Source: Papaver somniferum (lineage: Eukaryota > Streptophyta > Magnoliopsida > Ranunculales > Papaveraceae). Taken from it: 64,000 bases of DNA. This document shows positions 22,430 to 34,322 of the stretch, piece after piece. Position 1 is the stretch's first letter. Every line of letters begins with the position of its first letter. The DNA lies in contig NW_020621603.1 of NCBI RefSeq assembly GCF_003573695.1, positions 19,083,116-19,147,115 of the forward strand, in the 5' to 3' direction. Below the pieces are notes generated by a model that was not told where the DNA came from, did not search any database, and saw only the letters and a program-made list of their open reading frames with translations. Position numbers and translations under genes: made by a program.

Positions 22430-23861
22430 ATGGGCGAACCCGTACCCCAAGGATTATATGTACCCAACTAGAGCCCAGTCAACCTCTTGTATTGTGCTAC
22501 CCGAGCTAATGGCCATTTATGAGCTGAAATCAAGCCATACAGATGCTTCCTATTTTAGAGGTGTTGAGAATGAAAACCCGTACCACCACGTGAGAGAATT
22601 CGAGGAAATTTGTGGAACTCTGCGTTTCACTCAAATGTCCGACGAAACCCTAAAGTTAAGGCTTTTTCCTTCTCCCTGAAAGATAAGGCAAAGGCCTGGC
22701 TCTTGCTTTACAGCCTCAATCCATCATGACATGGGATGACCTCATAAAGGAGTTTTTCAAAAAGTTTTTCCCGAACCACAAGACTGCGACAATTCGTCAA
22801 AGTCTGAATAGCTTTGTGCAATTAGAAGGTGAGACCTTAGCTAGATACCTGGAGAGATTCAATGAATTATTGCTCCAATGTCCCCATCATGGTTTTGAAA
22901 AATGGAGACTTGTGCAAATTTTGTATGAAGGTCTAGATGTGTCCACCCGAACAACGGTTGAGTCGATGTGTAATGGTCTATTCGTAGACAAAACTGCTGA
23001 TGCGTCTTGGGACTTCTTGATTGAAGTAGCTGAAAAGACGCAACAGTGGGAATCCATCCGTGAACCAGAAAGACTACATCCGAAGCAAAGGCTTTTAGGA
23101 TTGAAGCGGATTTCGAGGGAAGAGCAAACATGGCATCAATAGTTAGGAGATTAGAAGAGTTAGAACTACATAAAAATTCAAAACCTTCCACCACTACTCT
23201 CCGAGAACATGTCGCTTCGTGTTGTGCCGCTTGTAACGATCCCAACCATCAATTCCAAAATTGTCCCGATTTGCTTGCAGTCCAGGAATCTAGGCTTGAA
23301 CAGGCACATGCCATGTTTCAAAAACCAGAGCATAACCCTTATTCACAGACCTACAATCCAGGATGGAGAAACCACCCTAACTTTTCATGGTCAAAAGGAC
23401 CCACTCAGGGAGGACCATCTCAACCCAATCAGAGCTATCAAAACAATCAGGGATATCAGAACAATCAAGGTTATCAACACCCGAGAAACCCTCAACAACA
23501 ATCAAACTCTCAACAACAATCATATCCTCAACACAATACCGACAAGAGATTATCCACCCTAGAGGAAATGTTCCAGAGTTTGATGCAAAGTCAGAAAAAT
23601 CTAGATCAAAAGATGGATCAAATGTGTGGAGAGAAAAGGGTAAACTTCCTAGCCAACCCCAACAAAATCCAAAGAGGATATTTCAAACAGGCACAACATC
23701 CTGCACTGAAACCTCACCCGATCAAGTCCATGCCATTACCACCCTCCGAAGTGGTAAAGTCATCGAGAACAACGTGGGCGAACCTAATGAATCTGATACA
23801 AATTCCACGCTGTCTCCACAACCCCAGAAAACCAAAGAATCTGAGCAAGTTGGAAAGCTGA
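22430..23861 (+). pseudogene. gag: Athila-type gag of element C
   Basis: Capsid polyprotein. The likely start is the ATG at 22430 (MGEPVPQGLY), with a TAG and a frameshift soon after. The frame from 22458 carries the Athila gag signature ENENPYHHVREFEEICGTLR. Two further frameshifts near 22670 and 22715 lead into TWDDLIKEFFKKFFPNHKTA and a long helical core to 23142. The last frame (23130-23861) has a perfect CCHC knuckle CAACNDPNHQFQNC near 23215, followed by a glutamine/asparagine-rich tail. The coding breaks make it non-functional, but they are few, as expected for a fairly recent copy. Confidence 0.85.
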
Positions 23862-24492
23862 CAATTCTACTGCTGTGAATGTCCCTTTGCCAACTCATTC
23901 TCCTGTTGCCCCATTTCCTCAAAGATTGATCTATCAACAGAAAAGTACCCATTACAATGAGATGTTAGATCTGTTCAAGAGAGTCAACATCAACATTCCT
24001 TTTCTTGAAGCAATCAAGCAAATCCCTGCTTATGCCAAATTCCTCAAAGACTTGTGTACTCAAAAGCGCAAGCTCAATGTGCACAAACGTGCTTTCTTAG
24101 CTGAGCAGGTGAGTTCCATCATTCTGAACAAAACTCCACCCAAGTTTAGGGATCCAGGATGTCCAACAATTTCTTGCACTATAGGAGAACACACGGTCAA
24201 TAAAGCGTTATTAGACCTAGGTGCAAGTGTTAACCTACTGCCATATTCTGTTTATGAGCAGTTAGGTCTTGGGGAGTTGAAACCAACATCTATCACTCTA
24301 CAACTGGCAGACCGATCTGTCAAGATTCCTCGTGGAGTGGTCGAAGACGTTTTGATCAAGGTTGACAAATTCTATTTTCCCGTAGACTTCATTGTCTTAG
24401 ACACTCAACCTGTACAAAACCCAGACTGTCACATTCCTGTCATCTTAGGACGTCCTTTCTTGGCTACGTCCAACGCGATCATTAATTCGTAA
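23690..24492 (+). pseudogene. Athila-type aspartic protease of C
   Basis: The gag-pol junction motif QVHAITTLRSGKVI occurs near 23720 in the frame ending 23878. The protease frame then runs 23875-24492. It has the catalytic region LLDLGASVNLLPYSVYEQLG and the downstream VILGRPFLATSNA motif. Athila proteases normally use DLGAS, so the active-site aspartate is present. The frame ends in a short deletion at about 24486-24492 that shifts it out of the following NGVLKLSFGNMTV-type segment. Confidence 0.85.
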
Positions 24493-24496
24493 TGGA

Positions 24497-26999
24497 GTGT
24501 TGAAACTGTCTTTTGGTAACATGACGGTAGAATTGAATGTGTTCGATATTAGTCAACAACCTGTGAATCTTGATGATGATGATGTGCATGAAGTTAATAT
24601 GATTGAAGGATTAATGCAAGATTCGTTGACTAACATTCTATCCGTCGACCCCTTTCAAGCATGTATGGAGAACTTTAACCAGATTCCTATGATGATGCAT
24701 ACTGTAGTGACGTCCTATCTCTGCTCGAATCTGTACCTCAAATGGACGTCACTGAAAGGAAATATGAAGTGGAACCACCCTTACTCTCTGATTCCAAGCT
24801 TTTCCATCCATTGTTGAGCCACCCAAGCTTGAATTGAAAACATTGCCTAGTACGTTGAAGTACGCATTCCTAGGTTCTTCTGATACTTTACCCGTCATTA
24901 TTTCATCATGTTTAGACACGGAACAGGAAAGTAAGCTTTTAGAAGTACTTAAGGAACACAAAGAGGCCTTAGGATGGACCATCTCAGATCTCAAAGGAAT
25001 TAGTCCCACCATTTGCATGCACCACATTAACCTTGAAGAGAATGCCAAACCATCGAGGGAAATGCAAAGGAGACTTAATCCTAACATGAGAGATGTAGTC
25101 AAAGGAGAGATCCTGAAACTACTTGATGCGGGTATCATATACCCAATTCCCGATAGCAAATGGGTTAGTCCCATTCAAGTTGTGCCTAAGAAGTCAGGCA
25201 TTACTGTAGTTCAGAACGACAAGAATGAATTAGTCCCTACTCGTACAACCACAGGATGGCGAGTATGCATCGACTACAGGAAGTTGAACACAGTAACAAG
25301 GAAGGATCACTTCCCGCTCCCTTTCATTGACCAAATGCTAGAACGTGTGTCTGGACACAGTCACTACTGTTTTCTAGATGGCTTTTCCGGTTATAACCAA
25401 ATTCACATTGCTCCAGATCAGGAAAAAACTACATTCACGTGTCCATTTGGGACGTTTGCTTATAGACGTATGCCCTTCGGGTTGTGTAATGCACCTGCTA
25501 CTTTTCAGCGTTGCATGATGAGCATTTTTTCTGACATGATAGATAGTTTTCTCGAGATCTTTATGGATGATTTCTCTGTTTTTGGTTCCTCGTTTGACGA
25601 ATGTTTGAAGCATCTTGCCCTCGTGATATCCAGATGTAAAGAAAAGAACCTTGTTCTAAATTGGGAAAAATGCCATTTTATGGTGAATTCAGGAATAGTT
25701 CTAGGACACATCATCTCAGAAAAAGGAATTGAAGTGGATAAAGCTAAAGTTGACCTCATTCAACATCTACCACAACCTTGCTCTGTGAAGGAGATCAGAT
25801 CATTTCTAGGTCATGCTGGTTTTTACCGGCGATTCATCAAAGATTTCAGCAAAATCTCCAGACCTCTGTGCAGTCTTCTCTCCAAAGATGTTGCCTTCAA
25901 TTTCGATGCTGCTTGTGTGAAGGCATGGGAGGAATTAAAAACCCTTCTCACCACCGCTCCTATAGTCCGACCACCCGATTGGAAGCTTCCGTTCGAACTT
26001 ATGTGTGATGCCTCTGATTATGCTGTTGGTGCTGTTTTAGGACAGCGAGTTGATAGACTACCATATGTGATATACTATGCTAGCAAAACCCTTAATGATG
26101 CCCAACTCAATTATTCAACTACCGAGAAGGAATTGCTTGCCGTCGTTTTCGCATTAGACAAGTTTAGATCTTATCTGATAGGGTCTAAGATCATCATATA
26201 CACAGACCATGCGGCTTTGAAGTATCTTCTTTCCAAGAAGGATGCTAAAGCTCGCCTTATTCGATGGATACTCTTATTACAGGAATTCGATCTCGAAATC
26301 CGTGATAAGAAAGGTTGTGAGAATGTGGTTGCTGATCATTTGTCTAGATTAACTTTAGAGTCTATTGATGAATTTGAGCTGATTAGAGAATCATTCCCAG
26401 ATGAACAGCTGATGTCTATCTCAGACCTTCCTTGGTTTGCTGATATTGTTAACTACCTCGCTACAGGTAGGATGCCCTCACGTTGGTCGAGACAAGACCG
26501 CTCTAAATTCCTGGCTGAAGTTAAACATTTCCTTTGGGATGACCCATATTTGTTTAAGTACTGCCCAGACCAAATCATTAGGAGATGTGTCCCCAACACT
26601 GAACAGAAAGATGTGATATCTTTCTGTCATGACCAAGCATGTGGAGGCCATTTCAGTGCCAAGAAAACCGCTGCAAAGATCTTGCAGTGTGGATTCTATT
26701 GGCCATCATTGTTCAAGGATTGCCATGATTATTGTGTTGCTTGTGAACGCTGTCAAAAGCTAGGAAGCATTTCGAGGAGAAACATGATGCCATTGAACCC
26801 CATTTTGATTGTGGAGATTTTTGATGTTTGGGGGATAGACTTCATGGGTCCATTTCCCATGTCTGACAGCAAGTTGTACATCCTAGTCGCAGTTGATTAC
26901 GTTTCTAAGTGGGTAGAAGCCATAGCAACCAGAACAAATGACCACAAGGTGGTACTTTCATTTCTAAAGGAAAATATTTGCACGTTTTGGTACCCCTAG
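24497..26999 (+). pseudogene. pol: Athila-type reverse transcriptase, RNase H and integrase N-terminus of C
   Basis: 24497-24817 is the linker after protease, then a frameshift into a 721-codon open frame (24834-26999). Reverse transcriptase spans about residues 80-260, with the substrate motif [12 protein letters not shown], the [11 protein letters not shown] block holding the first catalytic aspartate, and the active site EIFMDDFSV holding the other two. RNase H spans about 375-500 ([15 protein letters not shown], then [21 protein letters not shown] and [11 protein letters not shown]). The integrase zinc-binding part ([16 protein letters not shown] ... CVACERCQ) and the start of its core with the first aspartate (VWGIDFMG) follow. 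The frame breaks at 26990 just before the second catalytic aspartate. This is the only long intact pol frame in the window. Confidence 0.92.
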
Positions 27000-27700
27000 A
27001 GCTATCATCAGTGACGGCGGTTCACATTTTCGTAACAAGTACTTTGAGTCTTTAGTACGCAAGTATGGCATAACTCACAAGGTTGCTACTCCGTACCACC
27101 CTCAGACTAGTGGACAAGTGGAAGTTCTAATAGGGAAATTAAGCACATTCTAGAAGACGGTTAACCCGTCCAGGAAAGATTGGTCATTGAGATTGAATGA
27201 TGCTTTGTGGGCCTATAGAACAGCTTATAAGACACCAATTGGCATGTCCCCCTATCGTCTAGTGTATGGAAAGCCGTGCCATCTACCTGTGGAATTAGAA
27301 CATCGTGCCTACTGGGCAATCAAAGAGCTGAACTTTCTCTGGACGAAGCTGGAATTCAAAGGAAACTTCAACTCAACGAGTTGGAAGAATTGAGAAATGA
27401 GGCTTATGATAGTGCCAAGTTATAAGCAGAAGATGAAGATGTTTCATGACAAGCGTATTCTACGCAAATCCTTCACTCCTGGTCAGAAAGTCTTGCTGTA
27501 TGACTCCCGATTACATCTTTTTCCAGGAAAACTGCGTTCCAGATGGAAGGGTCCGTACCTAGTACGCACAGTTTTTCCTCATGGAGCTGTAGAGCTGGAG
27601 GATGTTCCAACAAGAACGTTTTCAAAGTCAACGGGCAGAGATTAAAGCCATTCCTTGAGCCATTTCCACCCGACATTGAAACAACCAACCTGGAGGACCC
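27000..27700 (+). pseudogene. Integrase core end and C-terminal domain of C
   Basis: The integrase continues after the frameshift at about 26990. ISDGGSHF (second catalytic aspartate) is near 27005, and the QTSGQVE motif with the catalytic glutamate is near 27105. A further break and a TAG follow near 27150. 27187-27393 reads [26 protein letters not shown], a typical core end, and 27397-27645 is the C-terminal DNA-binding part (PGQKVLLYDSRLHLFPGKLRSRW). At least three frame changes separate the pieces. Confidence 0.85.
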
Positions 27701-27720
27701 AGTCTATGTGGACTAAACTG

Positions 27721-29189
27721 GTCCACTCTTTCCCTAAATAACCAAAAAGTTTTCCAAATCTTTCCCTAAAAACCAAAATTTTCTTTTTCCCAACAAAACC
27801 AAATTTTTTCCAAAAAGTCCAATCCCATTAAAAACCAAATTTTCTTGTAGATAATGTGTTAGTTAAATTTCCTTTTGTATATATTTGTGCTCATCCATTG
27901 TGACTCCTAATATGATGGATTTTTGCCTTGAATAACGGAGTTTTAATCGAGCTTTCGCCGTACAATCGGGTATTCTCTCTCCTTTTACTCTACTCAGCAT
28001 GTTCCTCTTCATATATTGTTTTATAATTCTTTCCATATTTTGAAACATTGAGGACAATGTTTAGTTTAGGTTTGGGGGTATAGAGTAGATACCATATAAT
28101 GCTATAATTGAAAACGAACTCCTTCTTAAAAAATCGAAAAATTAAAAAAAAATTAAAAAAAAAAAAAACATAAAAATGGAGCTCATTTACCTTGAAATGT
28201 TGACTCTTGTGCAAATATGTAATTATTAGGAGTCTTAGTCTAGATATTTAGGCACCCTGATTCTAGCACAATTCACATAGTGATAAGAAATTTGCACGCG
28301 CACGATCTACCAATACATGTATGGCCTCGATCTTCAAGGTGTTTGATAGGAAGTTACGATTGCCAATCACTTTAGAATACTGAACGAAACTTGACTAGCT
28401 TGTTCTTTGGTTGGTTGGGATAGAAGGTGGAGGTTACATTAAGAAAGACAACCATCGAATTTAACTGGGTGCATCAAAAAGGGCTACCTCTTGCAAAGTG
28501 TCATGTAATTTTTGTTTCCTTTTGTATATGTATCAAAAGTGTTTCCTTTCAAAAAAAAAAAAAAAAAAAAAATCAAGTATTTTCAATTCCATCTCTCTTG
28601 TTCCAAAAATAAAAGAGTAGTCAATGTAAATAAGAGTCATGTAAATAGTCATTTTGTTGTTTCATTGTAATAAGCAAGGAGGGTGTATGCCATTGATGTA
28701 CAACGCGAGTAATTGTGAAATACCTCCAACTCATTCACAATTCTCGTAAAGTCCGGACAGCTAGCTAGATTTCGACCTTGGTTCTTAGCCTGAGAAACTA
28801 TCTCTTGGTGATTAGTAGTCATAACTTCAGATCTTTCTTTACACATGTGTAGATACACTTTACACTCTTATCACATGTCTTTTTTGTTATCAGTGCTAGG
28901 ATTGTGCCTTCGATAGCTAGATTGACATCTCCATTTTGCTGTGAGCTTAAACTGTTTTGCACATGTCACATTTGATGGAATCTGAGCTTATATTTTGACC
29001 TAGAACTTTGTAGGTACGTTCTAAGCAAACCTTCACGAGACTTCAACTCGTCCACTAGGGACACTTAGTGGTTTAAAAGGCTTAGTGCATACGCTAAATG
29101 CATTCGAGAGACCAGCGACAGTGGTATAGTTAGGATTTCCTTAGTTTTGTTTTACTTGAGGACAAGTAAAATTCAGGTTTGGGGGTATT
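27721..29189 (+). other. C 3' non-coding region with two polypurine-tract-like motifs
   Basis: No envelope-like frame is seen between pol and the 3' LTR. AGGTTTGGGGGTAT occurs twice: at about 28067-28080, preceded by GAGGACAATG, and at about 29175-29188 directly before the 3' LTR, preceded by GAGGACAAG. The second is the functional PPT by position. Two A-rich runs lie near 28140-28170 and 28550-28573. Short frames here are not credible. Confidence 0.75.
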
Positions 29190-31143
29190 TGATGAGTGCC
29201 AAATATGTATAATTTATCCCTTTTTGTTGGCATTTAACTCATCTTTTGCGCATAATTCTACATTTTATCCCATATTCTGTATTTTCATTGTTTTCAAGAA
29301 TAAATATTTTTCTTACTTAATTTTGCATTTTTAGGTAATAAATAAAGTTTGGATGAATTGCGGAGCGAAAAGAGAAAAAATAGTGAAAAGCCGGGAGGAA
29401 TTACACAAGAAGCCGCGAAGAATTCGTGCACAATACCAAAAGGCTAGGAATGGGCTTGAAGGACGAATTGTTCTTAAGAAGATATGGTTGGCATACCCAA
29501 GGCCCACAACCTCACCCAAACCCATTTTCTATATCCAGCCCGTTCTCTCGGATTTCGCCGTCAGATCGAAGCATTTCAGCATCCTACGGTCGCTCCTATG
29601 CCTGTGCATCAAATCCCGATGATTCCGCTAAACACTACAACACCTAACCTAATCTCGCACCGTAGACTTCGTTGTATTTTACATCCTACGGTCGCTACAA
29701 GCTGCTTCTTTCTTAGCCGTCCGATCCACCTACCATCTCCATATCCAGCGGCTTCAGCTCGTGGTACACACATCTTGATACACCCGCCTAACACACTAAT
29801 ACTCGAACCCTATGACCTAGCCAAACAGCTCCCTACCCTAACCCATATCGACCTCCACCTTCTTCTTCCTCTCCCCCTCTCTGCAACAGAACCACCATAC
29901 CCTGCCGTACCACCACCTATTCCACTTCCACAACCACCTACCTACACCAACTACCACCAACTCCACCATCTCCATCATTACCCGACACGACCCATCCCCC
30001 TAATTCGAAGCGCTTTAACCTCTCTCACCAACTGACCTAGGTGAGGGTTGATAAAACACCTCAAATTAGGGAGCAATTGTAGCGATTGGGAGCAGGAGAA
30101 GAACCGAGAGAGGCAGAGAAGACATGGGGCGACGTCAATTCAAAGTTTTGGTGAGTAAATTTCGGAGATTGAAAACCCTAATTTCAATTCTAGGGTTTCG
30201 GAAAAATTGGGTATTTGGTGATAAATAGGGGGTGATGTAGGGGGTAGAGGGGGATGATCTCTGGACTAGCCAGAAAAACATTTTGTTCTGTTTTATTTCA
30301 CAATTTCAATTTCAGTTATTGCATGACAGTTGATAGTGAATGTTATATGATGTTTTGATTTTTATCTTCAATGTTGAGAATGTTGTTTCAATTAGCATAT
30401 GTGATGAATGTTGATGCTGTTAACATGTTTTTCATGAACTAAGTTACTGCAGCTAAGGCTCAGATGAAGCCTTAGTGCATTGTTGGATGATGAATTGCTA
30501 GGTTAGAGCCTTAATGCTTGTTTTTCTTGAGCAATGGGAGTGATTAGTGCTCATCTGTGTGCTTGTGATTGATTGTACTGTCAAAAGACAGTCAATGCTA
30601 GGAGCACATTAGTTGAGCAAGCTGATTTTCTTTCCATTCCAATTGTATGCTTAGGGTCTTAATTTCAACCTAGAACTACATTGTTTGGCTAGGACACCAA
30701 GGTGGATTCTAAGCCTTTAGCTTAGCCACAATTCCTTTCTTCAGTCACTTGCAATTCCAGCTCTGCTTTTATTCACTGCTCAGTTACTTTCCTTTACTGT
30801 TTTGCTTAGTTCTTGAATTTTGAAGCCTATTGTGCACTGAAGTCAGTGCACAAACTCACTCCTGCCCTTGGCTTACAGCCTTGGTTCCCTGCCATTGTTA
30901 TTTTATATCATCTGCCATCTAATCCTTGTTGTGCTGCCATCTTGTGTTAACTGTTTTAGTTCTTTGTATCTGCCTTCATCCATCACTGCTCACTGCCATA
31001 TTGTTTGCTTCCTTCATTGACAGCTTAGGTTAAACTTTTAAGCACTCCTACTCCCTGTGGACTGATCCCTTTCTTATCCCTATATTATAAAACTTGCCCT
31101 TGTATACTTGCAAGAGTTTTTGTGTGTTTTCCATTCCACACCA
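29190..31143 (+). repeat. C 3' LTR
   Basis: 1954 bp, colinear with 19435-21410. It ends CCATTCCACACCA and is followed at once by the TATAT duplication and the resumed protease gene of B. Confidence 0.93.
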
Positions 31144-31148
31144 TATAT

Positions 31149-31480
31149 CATCCTCAAAGTCAAAGAAAATTTGGCCTACACTGAGACCAAGTTTTACATA
31201 ATCCGAGAAGACCCAGGATATGACATGATCCTTGGACGAGCTTGGATTCACGCTGGAAAGAGGGATCCAATGCCTTCAATACGTCCTGCTGTTGAAGCGG
31301 GATCTGACTTAGAAAAAATGGAGGATACTTCCCCGTTCGAGCATCTGGAGGAAGTTAAAGCCTTGACAGAACTCACACATAAACCTGGAGAGAGTGCCTA
31401 TTCTTTTGTCAAGAGGTTCCGTACTCAGGAAAGTCTTATTCCTCTTCATGCGGCAATAATACCAATGTTGTAATATACTA
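31149..31480 (+). pseudogene. Protease of element B, C-terminal half, and downstream stretch
   Basis: The protease reading resumes after C: ETKFYIIREDPGYDMILGRAWIH holds the ILGR flap-side motif typical of retroviral aspartic proteases. It continues with an acidic EKMEDTSPFEHLEEVKAL and then KRFRTQESLIPLHAA before a stop near 31472. D keeps the same FIKRFRTQESLIP word at 49320. In an autonomous Tat element reverse transcriptase would follow; here it is absent. Confidence 0.7.
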
Positions 31481-31594
31481 CTCTGGTACGGGGACTTCTC
31501 CCTACTAACAACTTAGCGATTACCAAAAGCTACGAATGGATAGTCTCACCTCAGCAATATTACACCAAATGGTTACGCTCAGAGCCTCTCCATA

Positions 31595-31929
31595 TTGATC
31601 ATTCTATCAAGAGGTTTATTGTTGAAGATATGGATAAGCATGACCGACAGTATGCCGAATACTCCCCTTTGCGTGAGTGTCCATATGTACCACATCCATG
31701 GAATCAGCAGAAAATATTCAAGGCGCGAACTACTAAACCGAACAAATTCGAGGAAGGAGATTTGGTTCTCAAGGCGACTAAACATGATCTCTATTCTGCA
31801 AGGAGATCCAATTGGGAAGGACCATTTATGGTTGCTAAATCCGTAACCGGAGGATACTACAAATTGATCAACACAAATGGCAGAACCCTGCCAGTAATTC
31901 ATGAGAATTGGCTTAAGGTATTTGGCTGA
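31595..31929 (+). pseudogene. Integrase C-terminal end of element B
   Basis: The frame 31630-31929 contains FEEGDLVLKATKHDL, then SNWEGPFMVAKSVTGGYYKL and LPVIHENWLKVF, the SH3-like C-terminal domain of Ty3/gypsy integrases. The catalytic core and all of reverse transcriptase/RNase H are missing upstream. The joint, from a protease-proximal stretch to an integrase tail, is also found in D near 49400-49750. Confidence 0.75.
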
Positions 31930-32315
31930 AATCATTGGGCATTCGAGGTACTGGATGTTTGAGCATTCATGAGGTCCGGATTTGGCATTTAGGATTTTCT
32001 TTTATTGTATTTCAATTCCTCCAAAACTGCTTTTATCGACAACAACAACTAAAGGTTCCAGCGACGAAAAAAAGGGGAATCAAAGAGGGAGGCTGATTGA
32101 GGTTCCCATCAAAGCAGGCGAGCGAGGTTGCAATACTTGCAATCAGTATTTGAATTCAGAAATTTATTAAAATTCAGTTCATATTTCTTAAAAGAAAATC
32201 TCTATCAAATCCAAAAGAAAATCCTCAATCATCTACCAATCCAAAACCAGCTAATACCAAAACCCAAATAAAAACCTCAAATCTCTCAGAAATTCAAGAG
32301 ATTATGAAAAGGAAA
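31930..32315. other. Spacer between B pol remnant and antisense gene
   Basis: Non-coding, A-rich towards 32315. It would contain the 3' end of the antisense PMD transcript. No clear poly(A) signal can be chosen with confidence. Confidence 0.4.
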
Positions 32316-33062
32316 TCAAAGAAAATCAGCAAAAAAGGATTTTTTCTCCTCTGCATCCTTCAAGACCTGCAAAGCCGCCATCTCCTTGTACAACTCTTCA
32401 GTCAGCCTGGCAATCTTGTCTTCTTTCTCTATCACAGCATCATTGGGAAAGGGTATGTTGTTCTCACATGAGTCCTTGATAGCGTTCATTTGCTTACGAA
32501 GCCACTTTACATTGAAGCCAAGTCTTTCTGAATTCTCCAAGTTAAACTCCCAATCAAAGAGTACATCTGGAGTCATAGTATTTCTGGCTCTAGTGCATAT
32601 ATCACTTACAACACGTAAGATAACACTTACTTGCATTTTTAAAGCATAAGCACGTCCAGGATTCCTGTCAACAATTATGTGGCTAAATTTCTTCCATATT
32701 TTCTCATACAAGCCTGCATATCCAATGGGAACGCTGAACCCACCAACTAGTTCATGATACGGGAGTGATGCATCAAATGGAGGATCAAAAGCAACTCCTG
32801 CACTTGGATATTCATGCACCACTATACGGTTCTCAGTTACTGGGGAAGCTTCTATAATCAGGACAACAGTTTCTTCAGTATTCTCTACTGGTAACTCAGT
32901 TTCTTCTATCACTAAACCAGCAACAATCGGGGTTTCCATAACTTCAGTGACAACCTTCTTATGGCCTTGAAGTGCAGGGATGGTTGTCTCTTCATCAATA
33001 ACTCCAGGGCAGTTCGAGTTATCCTTATTGGTTTCAGTATCCTCAACTTCGGTATTTGAGAC
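32316..33062 (-). pseudogene. PMD gene exon 5 (C-terminal region)
   Basis: Opens after a TATTAG acceptor at 33063-33064 and runs to a stop at 32316-32318, 248 codons. It has an acidic stretch (VEDTETNKDNSN, IEETELPVENTEETV), then a globular-looking part (PPFDASLPYHELVGGFSVPIG, WKKFSHIIVDRNPGRAYALK), and a terminal helix with heptad character (EKEDKIARLTEELYKEM). A degraded copy of this exon occurs in D near 49750-49830. The fold is not recognised. Confidence 0.65.
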
Positions 33063-33714
33063 CTAATACGAAGATTACATGAGGTTAGAGCAATCTAAAC
33101 ATGAAACGAAATGAGATCATAATATACAATATACATGCAGTATAACATCATCAATGTTCATCATTATACGCTCAAGGAACGAGCAAATATCATGAAAGTC
33201 ATGAAAATACGTTTTGCGGCAAGCTCGTCTGAAGAGACTGTACTCATCCCTGTACTATATGAAGAACTGGGAGAAATCTAAAACTAATTTGAGGATGGGT
33301 TATATACAAATCTCTTCATATGGATGTCCCCTACCACATATAAAAATTTCATGACAATCCGATGAACGAGCAAGGAGATGTAGTCAAAACATTGAGCAAC
33401 ATACCGTCTGAAAAAGTTCTGAAAGTCTCCTGGAAGTTTACTATTTCGCCTTTTCAGGCCCTGAACGTGCTCAAAACTTAAAAAGCTTCTTTGTTAAATC
33501 TTTTAAATTTTCCGGGCTTAAAGATTCATCTGCAGATCATGAAAATCCGACTCCAGATGAAGGTTTTACGGTGTTTTTGCTAAAAACTGGGTTCTGAATT
33601 TTCTGACGACGAATTTTGACATAGTTTTTCGTATATGCACATGGATTCTCATTCATTCATTCACAAATAAACAATTTCATACTTCTATGAAGAGTTTACA
33701 ATATATGTGCTTAC

Positions 33715-34249
33715 TTGGGTAGTCTCCGAAGTGTTCAAAGAGTTGGGGTTGTCCGTGTCAACATCAAGAGGCTCATTGCTTTCATTCGGTTCCAAGCCTT
33801 TGGAACTTCCTCCATCTCTATTCTCAGAGGATGACCGATTATCATCACTCTCCACCTCCATGGAGACATCCTCCTGGACACATTCTCAAACAATTAGCAT
33901 TTTACATATGAAGCATTATATTTGGCTACGAGGAAGAGTACTCGCAACATTTTCTTCTTCAATGCTTGAATCAGAAATTGTATGCCCAGCTGTAGAGAAT
34001 TGAAGGCCATAAATACTAGACGGAGCAAAATTCTGTAACCAAATAACAAATACTGGTTTTACGATCCTATTAATACGGATAGAAGAAGTCACGGCGGAAA
34101 AGGTGCCAACAACTCACCAAAGAAACAACCGGGGACTTTATGGTGTTAGGCAGCAGCTTACAATTCTTGTTCCTACCTTCTCCACCATGAATGACTGTTT
34201 CAGCTTCTGAGAAATTCACTTCAAGACGAGGTCTCACAGCACGACCGTC
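33715..34249 (-). pseudogene. PMD gene exons 2-4
   Basis: Exon 2 (34249-34118, 44 codons) reads DGRAVRPRLEVNFSEAE and on. Exon 3 (34032-33949, 28 codons) reads NFAPSSIYGLQFSTAG and on. Exon 4 (33873-33715, 53 codons) is rich in Glu, Asp, Ser and Asn (EDVSMEVESDDNRSSSEN). Each has AG before and GT after and a length divisible by three. The donor after exon 3 is the weakest call. Such a low-complexity acidic linker after a PMD has no assigned role. Confidence 0.6.
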
Positions 34250-34322
34250 CTGCAAAAGAAATTGAGGTGATAATCAAAGGCAATTATTTCAATTATACGA
34301 AGAATATGCAAAAGATACATAC

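Larger units (their letters stand above)
19435..31143 (+). mobile_element. C: Athila-like Ty3/gypsy retrotransposon
   Basis: C is bounded by LTRs 19435-21410 and 29190-31143 and by the duplication TATAT (19430-19434, 31144-31148). A tRNA-Asp primer site is at 21417 and a PPT precedes the 3' LTR. It encodes gag, protease, reverse transcriptase, RNase H and integrase, in Athila order. The integrase motif [20 protein letters not shown] and the tRNA-Asp primer are Athila hallmarks. The two LTRs are visibly very similar, so this is the youngest layer of the nest. No envelope-like frame is present after pol. Confidence 0.93.

Noticed and set aside
25374..26008. Shadow frames of 76-84 codons over the C pol gene
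   Set aside because: They lie in other frames of a clearly coding reverse transcriptase and integrase sequence.
29484..30035. 183-codon Pro/Leu-rich frame in the C 3' LTR (and 137 codons at 19856-20269)
   Set aside because: Same position in both LTRs because LTRs are copies; the frame differs in length between them through indels, and composition is low-complexity.
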